A DNA stretch of 64,000 nucleotides from Ceriagrion tenellum. Taxonomy: Eukaryota; Arthropoda; Insecta; Odonata; Coenagrionidae. The position numbers were made by a program, and so were the translations under genes. The stretch is from positions 61,030,964 to 61,094,963 of the forward strand of contig OY720637.1 of assembly GCA_963169105.1 (NCBI GenBank), given 5' to 3'. Each line of letters starts with the position of its first letter. Positions within the stretch are counted from its first letter, which is position 1. The notes below the pieces were generated by a model. That model was not told where the DNA came from. It saw only the letters and a program-made list of their open reading frames with translations, and made no database searches. Positions 52,942-62,930 of the stretch are shown here, one piece after another.

Positions 52942-53616
52942 TTAAAAGTAGACCACGTGGTCAGGTTGTTCAATTGAGATTGCCATTACTGGAGCAAAGT
53001 CATCTCGACAGTGCTGTCGACGGACAGAAAATACATCGAGATTGCAATTACATGAGTCAACAGAGACAACTGCGTTCTTACGCCGCATTATCAAAATGCT
53101 TTGCTCAAGAATGCACGGCTCACAAACATTATAACTCTCTGAACTGTTTCAATTTTTTTTTTTTAATTCGCCGTCATTCAGATTTTCACAATCAGCTCCC
53201 ATTTGACCTCAGGAAGTTCCCCGGGAAAGAAAAAACCGGAATGAAAACGAGAAAAATACTCGGGGTAAAGCCTTTGAAATAAAAAAAAGGATAACGATTC
53301 GAAATCAAGGTCCCCCCCCCGCCGTCTCTGGCGTTGGACCACTACAACTCGGGCGCTTTCGTGTCATCGATTACGCGGACTTATTCCGAGAGCTCTTTCC
53401 CAATAGACCTTGACGCCGCCTGCCGGGAGAGAGAGGGAGCATGGTTCACTTACTTCACTCTTCGATTAAAGGGAATAAAAAAAACACCTTGGGGGGAGGA
53501 GTAGGCAGCAGTTAGTTCTATCTCTCCTCCACCATATTCCTCCCCTCGGATACAACACGTCGGGATAGGAGAAAGTCACCGAGGCACAACAAAGCAGTGG
53601 TGAGGAAGAGGTGTTC
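52942..53616. other. No gene recognised
   Basis: No motif. GC-richer at 53310-53600. Confidence 0.4.
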
Positions 53617-53723
53617 TTTAAGTCTAGCCCGAGCGAGATAGTTCCCTAATCATTATAGAGACCATATTCGAATTATAAGTTTTATTTTCACCAGTTGTTG
53701 GATACATGAATTAAATATTGCAT

Positions 53724-53734
53724 TATTAATGATG
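53724..53734 (+). repeat. 11-bp target-site duplication, left
   Basis: TATTAATGATG, repeated at 54443-54453. The sequence just outside continues MITE-T on both sides. Confidence 0.85.
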
Positions 53735-54442
53735 TACATTAATTTTGTACATTAATGTACAAAAGTAATCAGATTCTGTCGGACGAAGAAAGCGAAGCTT
53801 GTGATTAAAGTTGGAGGACACAAACTAGAGCAAGTAGAACAGTTTAAGCACTTAGGTAGCACACTAAAGGAAAATGGGCATAGTAGTAAAGACATAGGGA
53901 AGAGAATAGCGCTAGCTAAGGAGGCGTTTAGTAATAGAAGAGAGCTGATGACGGGCACACTGGGTAAGGATGTGAAGAAGAGGCTGGTGAAGAGTTTGAT
54001 ATGGAGCGCAGCGTTGTATGGGGCAGAAACGTGGACCCTTAGAAAGGAGGACGAGAATAGGCTGCAGGCATTTGAGATGTGGGTGTGGAGAAGGTTAGAT
54101 GGACGGAAAGGAAGACTAACGAGGAAGTGCTGGATATGGTGGGCGAGGAAAGGAATCTTATGAATGAAATCCGTGAAAGGCAGGGTAGATGGCTGAAGGA
54201 GGTAATAAAGGGTGAGGGGTTGCTGAAGAGTGTGATAGAGGGAAGAATGTTGGGCAAGCGGGAAAGGGGAAGAAAGAGAATAGGTTTCATGGACGGGATG
54301 AAGAAGGGTGGATCTTATGCAGAGGCGATAAAGGATATTTTGGAGGGATATAGGCCCCGGAATGTGTAAAAGGCCGGGAGCGGATTCTCTGACATTCAAC
54401 AAAACCTACCTTTACCGGTAGAATACATAATAATAATAATAC
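53735..54442 (+). mobile_element. LINE-F copy bounded by 11-bp TSD
   Basis: 5'-truncated in the RT palm, ending GACATTCAACAAAACCTACC, TTTACCGGTAG and an ATAATAATA run. The terminal hairpin CTACC...GGTAG is intact. Confidence 0.9.
53760..54369 (+). pseudogene. LINE-F RT C-terminal fragment, one frameshift
   Basis: Starts TKVIRFCRTKKAKLVIKVGG and continues KLEQVEQFKHLGSTLKEN, KDVKKRLVKSLIWSAALYGA and ETWTLRKEDENRLQAFEMWV. Near 54098 the frame shifts by one base; the next frame reads KVRWTERKTNEEVLDMVGEE, then NEIRERQGRWLKEVIKGEGL and GRMLGKRERGRKRIGFMDGM, to TAA at 54367-54369. No catalytic box. Best reference copy of LINE-F in the window. Confidence 0.9.
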
Positions 54443-54453
54443 TATTAATGATG
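54443..54453 (+). repeat. 11-bp target-site duplication, right
   Basis: Second TATTAATGATG copy. Confidence 0.85.
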
Positions 54454-54939
54454 CAAAAATATAGTTTTATATAAAAGAAATGGTAAGTAACTAAATAAAG
54501 ATATCAGCATAAATCTTAAATATGATTCATTTTTTTCGCGTGGCGATTTAAACTCCTTCAAAACGGAAGGTTTTTTTGTGATACCCAGGAACCTATTGCG
54601 GTAATAATATAATTAATTAAAAAAATATTTGAGAAAACATACAAACTACACGCTGCTAGTATTTTTACGACATCTAAGGGTAGAAATTCCTAAGTTTGTA
54701 AAAAATGTCTCTCTGGAGTGCATACACGTACCATTTCCCATGTAAAAGGGCTGGTATGTTTTGGCAAATAACTCCGAAAGTAATTCAGTAAGGGGTTGAA
54801 TTTTTGGTGTCATTAGAAGGGTGAAATATTTTTCTTTAAAATGAGACCAAATTCGTTGATTTCTAGGTAAAATTATATTTTGCTCAAAATACCTTAAGGC
54901 GAGCCTGGCTTGACTATGCGAGTCAAGACATACACTTAT

Positions 54940-55262
54940 AGAATAGAATAGGTTTTATTTTGTTCTGGGTTTCCCCATAAGTGCAAAACAGAAAATAAAT
55001 AAGAAATTCTTCTTTTAACGAAAAAAAGAACAAAAAATATACCTGGCCAACTTCTCACAGTGATGAAAATCTAAAGTTTCAATGCTCTGGGTACACCATA
55101 TGAGCAAAAAAGAAAAAATATATATAAATGAAATTCTGCATTTACGAATAAAAAAGAACAAAAATATTACAGGCCAACATCTCACAGTGGTGAAAAACAA
55201 AAATTTCAGAGCCACAGATAATTAAAACTAAATAAATATTATACAATCAATCAGAAAGAGAA
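54940..55262 (-). mobile_element. Possible LINE-G-type 3' end with internal duplication
   Basis: Begins TAGAATAGAATAGG, the complement of a TTCTA tail as in LINE-G. A unit of about 120-125 bp then occurs twice (about 54972-55096 and 55097-55215), sharing CTGGCCAAC or AGGCCAACATCTCACAGTG and TTTCA. No protein recognised. Confidence 0.5.
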
Positions 55263-55612
55263 GACAGACAAATAATAATTTTTCAGATCATTATGTAAAA
55301 CCCATAATCCTAAAAAAGGTTGCAAATTCAAGTTACAGACATATATGCTCATTATAGTAAATATTATATAGTTTTTCCTTTAAATAAACAGAGAGAAGAA
55401 ATTTTTTTATAGATAATGGAAAGGAATTCCGGAGATTAAAACCAGAGATAAGAAAAGATTTAAGGTAAGCATTTGTCCAAGGTATAGGGCGTAAGAGGAG
55501 TCAATTCAAGTACATACTTCTAAAAACAGAGACTGATTTGGATTTAAACATGGATAAATGATAGACTGGATATTTATTGCAGAAGAGTGTGAAGAGAAAT
55601 GAACAAAGTAAA
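55263..55612. other. No gene recognised
   Basis: May be a 5' continuation of the preceding element; no motif seen. Confidence 0.35.
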
Positions 55613-56066
55613 ATGGCCGGTTGCAAGAACATTTAGTTATAGAATCAATAGTTACGGGATCTGTGAAGTTATAGATCTCGTAAAAATATTCGTGTTGCAG
55701 GAACACATGTACTAGTCACACAAGTCATTTACCAATTGTTAATAGCTTCGAATATTCGATCTAATATTTAACCGCCGGATAAAATTTATGCAATTTTACC
55801 CTATGAATAATTGCCAATGCACATAATAATCAGTCAGTAGGAGTAAACGAACTAGTCATTTGTCTCAAAACAACTCTGTTGTCAAATAATTAAGTCTCCA
55901 AGTGGTTCACTACGCCGCCATCTTGGCCACTTACGGGGCTCTATGACATAAGTTATGAGACCAATAAATTTATTGATTTTTCTGCAACACTTACTGCATT
56001 GTTGCCATGGCTTATGAGTCCCAATTCTATAAATAATAATATTCGTGTCGTTCCAGCACTGGCTAT
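55613..56066 (-). mobile_element. MITE-Z copy 4
   Basis: Ends ATGGCCGGTTGCAAGAAC and GTTCCAGCACTGGCTAT. More diverged than copies 2 and 3. Confidence 0.8.
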
Positions 56067-56574
56067 TCAGTTTATTCAATATGTCACGCAGTTCGATTCG
56101 CTTAGGTTCAAAACTCCTATTTTTGCTGATGACATGATTTACCTATTGAAAACCAAAATAAAAGTACAAAATATTTAGTTTATTACACGACTATATTTTT
56201 TAAACCACATTTGTCAAGCAATAGGAGCCGATTGCAGCGCTACTTGAATGGAACTACCGCATTTTGACTTCAACAATGGCAGTATTTCGCTAATAACTTT
56301 GAAAAAAGGTGCAAATTAGCATATATTTTATTTTCTTTCGATTTCCCAGGACATTTAAGAGCTTGAATATGATTTCCTGTTCAAATTTCCTGTTTTCTCC
56401 TCCGTAATCAAAGCAAACTTCATGTGATCCCACGATAAAATCTCCACTTTCTAGGCAATATTGCAGAAACACTCGCATGAAAGGCCTATTTTTTTCATCT
56501 AAGCTTATAAAATACACAACAGAGATTCTACATGAAAATTCACATAATGTTGGAATTAGTCACCCAGAGGCCAG
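56067..56574. other. No gene recognised
   Basis: No motif or matched repeat. Confidence 0.4.
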
Positions 56575-57107
56575 AGCAGACTTACGGTGGTTTGAGCGAG
56601 ATAGTTCCCTAGTCATATGTACACCGTATTCGAAGTATACGTTTGAATTTCTGCAGCTTCAAGAAGGATGGATAAATATTTGAATTATAAATGTTGTAAT
56701 TTAATACTTTCATAAGACTGAAATTCTGGACAATTAAAAAAATATCTAAAGAAGTCTTTAACTTGACTCATTTTTCTCACGCAGTAAGAATATGTCTCCT
56801 TCACAACGGGTGGTTTCTTGGGAGGATTTTGAAAAAAAAAACTGAATTGATCATAAGATTTATTTTCAAAAAGAGTTGAGAAAAACTATTAGACATTTCT
56901 CATTTTTCAAACTAAGCCTCTCGGGAGCGCAAACTCGTACCATACCCCATTAAAATTGACTGGTATCTTTCGTCGAATTCCTCGGAAATCAGTTAGATAA
57001 GGGGTTGAATTTTTGGTGTCATTGGAAGGGTGAGATATTTTTCCTCAAAATCAGACCAAATTTATTGATTCCTGGGTGAAATGATATTTCGCCATAACTA
57101 CCTTACG
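56575..57107 (+). mobile_element. MITE-T copy
   Basis: Left end TTACGGTGGTTTGAGCGAGA, right end ATTTCGCCATAACTACCTTA. Shares the AAGGGGTTGAATTTTTGGTG block with 54793-54812. About 530 bp, non-coding. Confidence 0.8.
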
Positions 57108-57967
57108 ATCCGGCAACAAACACACGGTTATCAACTCCCGAACGGTTGATTCCAAGATAAATCCGTTTCGAGAGCAAGAAATTATGGGATATTCAAGTTG
57201 TCACCAGATTTATTTGCAAAATTAGTGCGTAAGCCCGCAAGCGCTAGCGGAAAAATTAGGGTTAACAAAGATGGCGGACTGGCTTCAGCTTCTGGCATTG
57301 GCCAGCATAGCAAGTGCCCTCTCTTGAGTCAACCTCAATGAGTTTCACGAAGACCTGAACATAAACAGAATCGCTCCAGCCGCCGCGCGACGAAGGGAAA
57401 ATCAAATGAGGGAAAAGAGAGGCACCGCGTGCAGCCGGCATTTTTTTTTTTTTTTTAAAGGAATCACCACCGCTCCTCCCCGCCCTCCCGAAGGCCAACA
57501 CGCAACAATCAGCCCCGGCTTGAGACGGGGAGAGAGGAGTGCAACTATTTCGGTCGGGTGCGGGGCGGGAAGGGGAATGAGAGGGGGGGGGTTTACTCGG
57601 GAGAGGGGAGGGACTGGAAGAGAGGGGAGGGTTGGGAGAAGAAGGGGAGGGAGGTAGGAGACTGAGAGAGAGAGAAAGTTCAAGGCCAGCGGGATGCACC
57701 CCGAAAAAAAAAATATGTTCCCCCCTCCCCCCCATCCTCCCCTCACAATGGATGGGAGGTGGACGCCCCTAAAAATACGCGGCGGTAAGAGCAGAGGACG
57801 GAAAAAATATCGGGGGAGAAGAACGGGGCCGTAAACAGCATCACTCCCGTTTTTTTCCCTCTCTACACCCAGCGTAGAGCGCGCTAGATATTTAGGTTAC
57901 GTTGTTCGTCAAGACTGTCAACGGATATCTGCCCGCGGCTACGAGCCGGAACGCACTTCAGGGGAAG
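57108..57967. other. Low-complexity GC-rich region, no gene called
   Basis: 57480-57780 is strongly strand-asymmetric (G/A-rich on the plus strand after 57580). The 83-157 codon open frames on both strands reflect this. No motif; a CpG-rich flank of a host gene outside the window is possible but unproven. Confidence 0.4.
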
Positions 57968-58140
57968 AGGACGCCTCGGTGGCTTAACTGGCTAAAGCAC
58001 TCGGCCGGAAATCGAGTGATCCGGGTTCGAATCCCGGTCAAGGCGGATGATATTTTCTTTGGGATTTCGCACAGTTGTGCATTGCGGGTGACTCCGTAAA
58101 AGTGGAACTCCGTCGCTAGTCCCGGATAGCTTAAAACTGG
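57968..58140 (+). mobile_element. SINE-4 copy
   Basis: Head CCTCGGTGGCTTAACTGGCT and B box GGGTTCGAATCCC; body CGGATGATATTTTCTTTGGG; 3' part with TGCGGGTGACTCCG. The anticodon loop would have nine bases, so this is not a tRNA gene. Confidence 0.8.
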
Positions 58141-58261
58141 CACTTAGAGGACTTGAAGAAATATTATCATTGACACGATAAGAGTTCTTAGGTTTTCCCG
58201 GCGTATCTGCTGGATAAATGTTTCTCGGGTGTTGCACCGGGTAAGAGTGTTCAGAGGTCCC

Positions 58262-58296
58262 GACGTTTCGGAGATCGACTTGATATCCATCTTTAG
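58262..58296 (-). ncRNA. Hammerhead-ribozyme-like core, mutated
   Basis: CTAAAGA in place of CTGAAGA (one conserved base changed), stem II GGA/ATC with GAT/TCC, GAA, ACGT, C. Stem I can form: AGG..CCC upstream with GGG..CCT downstream around a small internal loop. Confidence 0.55.
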
Positions 58297-58450
58297 GGGG
58301 TCCTGATGCCAAGTTTTCCATTTTGGCCGGTAGATATACTCTTGGCCGGCATATGAAACTCGCACACGCCATAACCAATCAGATGGCACCTGAACCTTTT
58401 GCAAAGAGTATATACACCGGCCAAAATGAAAAACACGGCATCAGAACCCC

Positions 58451-58485
58451 CTGAAGATGGATATCAAGTCGATCTCCGAAACGTC
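58451..58485 (+). ncRNA. Hammerhead-ribozyme-like core
   Basis: CTGAAGA (58451-58457), stem II GGA-T-ATC with GAT-C-TCC around AAGTC, GAA, palindrome ACGT (58481-58484) and C58485. Stem I: CCC upstream with GGG downstream. All conserved core bases are present. Helix III needs a partner molecule. Confidence 0.68.
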
Positions 58486-58554
58486 GGGACCTTTGGACCC
58501 TCTTACCCGGTGCAACACCCGGGAAACCATTGACACGGTGATTCCCGATTAGGG

Positions 58555-58740
58555 TTGGTTTGAATACTATAGATCAATTATCCTCGTCATTTTTACATAC
58601 GCAAGTCTGATATCCACTAAATGAAATAATTCAAATAAATTAAATAAATGGGTATATCTAAATAAGTCCTTAATTTGACTTAATTTTTCCCGTGGTACGT
58701 TTAAACCTTTTCAGTGCGGCATGACGTGATTTCACTCGTT
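58555..58740 (+). mobile_element. MITE-T internal fragment
   Basis: Matches 34985-35175 loosely, with the block AAATAAGTCCTTAATTTGAC and GTACGTTTAAACC. No termini. Confidence 0.5.
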
Positions 58741-59597
58741 ACACATTTCGTAATTATCACCACATATATTACAATGGAATGAACTTTGTACGAAGATGTG
58801 ATTTAAAATTTGACCAAGAAATGTGACTTTAATGTGCAAGTTGAAATTACATGTATATTTAATGCGTTTGGCCAGTTTTGACTAATGAATATTACATTTG
58901 AATATCTTGCTCGATTGGTTTCTGTTCACCCTGTCCATTTATATTGGGTGAACATTAAAAAGAACGAATAATACATAAATGAAACCAGTACATAAAGCCC
59001 ATTCTCTTTCCTCGTCTTCAGCGTCTAACTCTGCAACTGACATATTTCGAATAAATCGCCAGCGACTCATGAAATTCATCGGAATTCGTCGGACAGCGAT
59101 TCATCGGAAAATTAGTCAAACTCCTCAGGGAAATTTAAAAAAAAAATCATGCAGTCACAAAGGCTCTATTCCAAAATTGTCGAGAAACAGATACATAGCG
59201 ACTCTCTACGACATATTTCCTCACACAGAGGGAACGAAACAACTCACAAAGTCCTTGGAAACTTTTTGTTTGCCTAAAAATCGCGGCGTCAAGAGTAGGA
59301 GTGGACTTAAGGAGGCGGTGGTATGGGGGTTTCCGCCACGGGAATGGTGAAATTTCCCTTTCGTTGACGAGCGTGGGAGATGAAATGGAGTTTTTCCGAC
59401 TTCCATCACGGTAGGCTGGCTCCATGGTTACGCGACGGCTTTAATTGTTTGCTCGCGAGACGAACGGGCGGCTACAAAACCTTCCAGAGCCGAAGGAATT
59501 CAACAAGTGGTCTCCAAGATTTGACGATCAAAAAGAGACCCGCCGGCCGTCTTGTTGGTGCGCGATATCTGTAAGTTACGATTCTTGTGGCATTTTA
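58741..59597. other. No gene recognised
   Basis: A plus-strand frame of 123 codons (58979-59350) has no motif. Confidence 0.35.
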
Positions 59598-59660
59598 TCT
59601 ACATCTGTGATGCGAACTGCCGCGGTGGAGTGCGGCGGGGGGTGCAAGGACACTAACCAC
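59598..59660 (-). mobile_element. Degenerate LINE-H6 3' end
   Basis: TTATCTACATCTGTGATGCG followed by CCGCGGTGGAGTGCGGCG and a GGACAC block. The hairpin arms are eroded. Confidence 0.5.
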
Positions 59661-60358
59661 GAAAGGAGAGGGTAGAGAGGAGATGTGGATGCCGGGGGAG
59701 GACAGAGATGATTTTTATGTAAACGATGCGTCCCATACACACTACAGTTTTAGGCTTCACTTCTTGAAAGCTTACAGCACTCATACTTGAAGAACGAAAC
59801 TTGGAATTTCCCACAGATTTTAGTAAAGGTAGTTTGAGCTCAATCATTTTGTCTAAACCATGGTCGGGCGTAATGAAAAGTTGGAAGCCAGATGAGAATT
59901 TACTTCGAAAATATAATTCATTCCAGCAGCGAGGTCTCTTATAGATGAATTCCGCGAAGAACATTGTTCGTGTATCGGAAAAGCAACCCCAAAAGCTGAG
60001 TGAAGCATTACCAGAAAATATCGGGTCCCATTACAATGCAAAAGAAGATGGTGTGCCCTCAAATATTGCAACATGAAATTGCTATGGAAAATGGTCGTCT
60101 TATGATTATTCGTCTCAATTAAACCATTGTTTTGACTTAGGTTTACGGCGCGGAATCCGAAATTCAGGCGAAAATCGTCCGAAAATATGTTTTTTACCCG
60201 ACACGATACATTGACTATCTTAGCTGTCATTGAAGTAATGAGAAATTTACGTTTTAGCCTTTAGAGGAAAAACCGAATAAAGTCATCAAATTAGTTACAA
60301 AACATTGTCAGGACCCATAAGGCTACGCGTTAAAATGGCATTGAATTGCCAAGAAACC
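59661..60358. other. Unassigned; MITE-T-like end at 59824
   Basis: AAAGGTAGTTTGAGCTCAA at 59825-59843 resembles a MITE-T terminus, without a matching other end. Nothing else. Confidence 0.35.
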
Positions 60359-61014
60359 AATATCTACATCTACACAATGCCTTGCGAGCCGCCGCATGGG
60401 GGTGTGGCATGGGATGTTAGGGTAGGAGGGACACCAGCCGTTAAAAGGTTTAAGATATAAGGTTCTGGGGGTGAAATGGTTAAGAGAATTAAGGAGGGTT
60501 TTAAATAGAACTCAGTTTTTATTGTGGTCGCTTATTGTGCGTGGAATGGACGATTTTTTAACCTACCTGTTCGGTTCTCTCTTCTCTTAATATCTCTCTT
60601 AATTAATCACTTCCGTCGGACCAAAAATGGAAGTGTGGCGTTAAAATTATATTCTCTTTGTCGCACGGAAAAACATCAGTTCTGAATTTTTCAAACAAGC
60701 TAAGCCTAGCGTGTAGCTTCCGAGTCTCTAGGGGCTCCCACAGTAATCCCTCTAAAAGCCTTGAAACACTATATGTTCGCTCGTAGCAGTTTTTAAACAA
60801 GCGTGCAGCTTTTATTCGTATTTTTTTAAATTTTTTCTTGTTAAATCTTTATGACCAGGGTCTCAAATGCTCGCGGTATCATTCGAGGTGTGGCCTGACC
60901 AGAGCGAAATAGCACCTCTCTTTACTTTCTCATCCGAAGCCCTTCCTGTCACGCGCTTAACAAATCCTAGTTTTTGTAATGCTGTACCGCATATGCTTTG
61001 AATGTGTGTTGCCC

Positions 61015-61032
61015 ACGATACATCAGAAGTTA
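61015..61032 (+). repeat. 18-bp target-site duplication, left
   Basis: ACGATACATCAGAAGTTA, repeated with one mismatch at 61502-61519. Confidence 0.9.
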
Positions 61033-61501
61033 CATCTACATCTACGTCATACCCTGCAAGCCACCCAAAGGGTGTGTGGCAGGGGATGTTTTCGCACCAG
61101 GCATGCATGAATGATACGGTAGAACACCGAAATTACATTAAAACCCGCGTACCACACATACAAAGCGCCAATTAATAATCTAATACCCAAGAAACATTCT
61201 ATCTTCAATCGTTCCAACATGCAAGGGATACAAAGACTACTACTACAGATTCAAAATATCATGCATAAATAAGAACATCAATATTTACATCATGCATAAA
61301 TAAGAGAGTAGAATATATAATGAGAAAGATTTACTGCCTGCCTATTGTCAATACTCGAACTATTCATGACGACGATCACAGCTGTTATGGTCCCGAATGG
61401 TACGCGGAAAAAATGACATTTTATACCTATCGGTTCTACAGTCTAGCTCTCTAATTTTATTGGCGCGATCTAATCTGCCGTAGTACGAGGGGGTACGTAG
61501 T
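61033..61501 (-). mobile_element. LINE-H6 subfamily A copy nested in subfamily C
   Basis: Tail and hairpin on the left (61033-61085), about 240 bp of UTR, and the final coding block (CRTDRYKMSFFPRTIRDH type) at 61380-61440. 5'-truncated near 61497. Confidence 0.92.
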
Positions 61502-61519
61502 ACGATACATCGGAAGTTA
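61502..61519 (+). repeat. 18-bp target-site duplication, right
   Basis: ACGATACATCGGAAGTTA. Coding of the host LINE continues across it. Confidence 0.9.
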
Positions 61520-61616
61520 ACTTAATTCCAAGACGTTTAACTGTGTCTGAAGATTTTATGTTTACTCCACCCAGAGTGTAAGAATGGCATTTGTTTGAAT
61601 ACTTTCGCAGGAAGGA

Positions 61617-62035
61617 TGCAAGAGATAAGTCCTTGGGAGGTGAAATGGTGACGTGTATTGTGGGAGAGTATTTAGAGGAGCTCAGTTTTTACTGCGGTCG
61701 CTTATTGTGCACGGAAAAAACGAGGTTATGTACCTCTCTGTTCGGCAGTGTATCTCTCTTATTTCATCGTTTCTGTCAAACCTAGAGATGTAGTGAGGCG
61801 TCATGATAATATTCTCTGTGTCGCTCTGAAAAATATCAGTTCTGAATTTCTCAAGCAACCTAAGCCTAGCGAGTAGCCTCCGAGTCTCTAGGGGCTCCCA
61901 CCTTAATCCCTTTAAAGTTGTGAGACACTGTATGTTCGCTCTCAGCAGTTTTCAACGAAGCGCGCAGCTCTCCTATGTATTTTATTAGTTTTTTTGGTCA
62001 AAAATTTATGTCCAGGGTCTCATATGCTCAAAATC
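61617..62035 (-). mobile_element. LINE-H6 subfamily C copy lacking its 3' end
   Basis: Homologous to 30640-30945 and beyond: UTR from 61620, LRWEPLETR region near 61880-61910, and the truncation near 62030 after a tract matching GAGACCCTGGACATAAATTT on the minus strand. No hairpin or tail on its left. Confidence 0.82.
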
Positions 62036-62690
62036 TGTACGTAAACGAGACTCGCTCCAGCCACCTTTATCAGCGGCTGAATCACTCAACAGCGCCTAAT
62101 CCGCCTCGCAGAAAAGACTCCCGACAGGTCTCTGGGAACGCTCCGTGAATTCCCGGCGGCTTGCTTGACCCCGCGACCGCATCAAGACGCAAGGGCAGGT
62201 TCCCGGTGATTGAATTTCCTTCGACTCCGACGGAAGGAATGACCTCGCAAGAGAGTTTCTCGACCATAGTGAACACACACAGTGGGTCGCGCTGCAAACC
62301 CACATACGACACGGCCGGGGAAGGATACACGTCGAATCAGACATCCTGCCTCATGCGCCGGAAAAAAGATTTTTTTACAAAAATATGCTCGGAATGGTGG
62401 AGTGCGCCGAGATGGGTAGAAAGTAGGGAGGTCAAGGGGTCAACGGAACGGAGAACTCAGGATGATGATGATGATGGCCATAAGGGGGCAACCCGTACAA
62501 GAGAATCCAATTCTTCACACGTGACCCGGTACGTGGCGTACAGAATCCCACGCACGCCGAAGCAGGCTGACCAACCGGGGCATTCTTGCCCCGGAGACTC
62601 AGGGTAAATCGAAGTGTTTCTCCGGACCCAAGAGTTTTTTTCCGGGCCAAGGCCAATTTCGGAATACAATAAAGGCAAATTTTCATATAC
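62036..62690. other. No gene recognised
   Basis: Overlapping open frames of 82-148 codons on both strands at 62080-62815; no motif. 62462-62477 is a GATGATGATG run. Confidence 0.35.
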
Positions 62691-62694
62691 CAAG

Positions 62695-62930
62695 GGTTGA
62701 AATTCACCAAGAAAAAATAATTTGACTTGACCGGGATTCGAACCCGATTCTCTCCGTAACCGGCAAACAAACCTGACCGGAAAATTCGGGAGATGCGGGT
62801 TCGAATCCCGGTCAAGTTGAATGATTTTTTTCATGGCGAATTTCAACCCTTTGCGTATGTGCACCCGTGCGAGTGACTTCGTACCACATCATTTGTTAAA
62901 TGCAATGATTGGAAATCCAATTTTTATAAG
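62695..62930. mobile_element. SINE-1 inverted pair
   Basis: Minus arm 62695-62768 and plus arm 62770-62930, with almost no spacer. Both have the B box region (GGGATTCGAACCCG; GGGTTCGAATCCCGG) and the AATTTGACTTGACC...GAATTTCAACCC body. Heads are missing or merged at the centre. Confidence 0.78.

Larger units (their letters stand above)
53617..54896 (+). mobile_element. MITE-T copy split by LINE-F
   Basis: Left part 53617-53734 begins TTTAAGTCTAGCCCGAGCGA. The right part, from 54443, runs to TTTGCTCAAAATACCTTAAG at 54896. Together they match the copy at 34940-35510. TTAA is found at both borders. The LINE-F insertion at 53735-54442 separates them. Confidence 0.85.
58185..58545. mobile_element. 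Penelope-like terminal cassette, inverted pair 8
   Basis: Minus arm 58190-58340 and plus arm about 58400-58540 are about 90% reverse complementary. Both carry AAGATGGATATCAAGTCGAT, CCGAAACGTCGGGACC and CACCCG..AAACC. It is the best-preserved pair of this family (compare 43935-44130). No protein between. Confidence 0.75.
60360..61600 (-). mobile_element. LINE-H6 subfamily C copy, interrupted
   Basis: 3' end on the left (tail TCTACATCTACA, hairpin 60372-60412), UTR, then minus-strand coding remnants. These are LLWEPLETRKLHARLSLFEK, NCYERTYSVSRLL and SICGTALQKLGFVKRVTGRA up to 61014. After the nested LINE (61033-61501) coding resumes: SYTLGGVNIKSSDTVKRLG, IKLTSDVSW. It thus extends further 5' than the other subfamily C copies. 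Multiple stops. Confidence 0.88.

Noticed and set aside
57262..57735. 157-codon minus-strand protein
   Set aside because: Pro/Ser-rich translation of a G/A-skewed low-complexity tract; two other frames are open over the same bases.
57973..58046. A second tRNA gene
   Set aside because: The B box is good but the anticodon loop has nine bases, the acceptor arms pair poorly and a SINE body follows; it is a SINE-4 head.
2505..61095. The recurrent TACATCTACATC runs as a CRISPR array or simple microsatellite
   Set aside because: They are single short tails, each attached to the same LINE 3' hairpin, scattered and in both orientations; there are no spacers.
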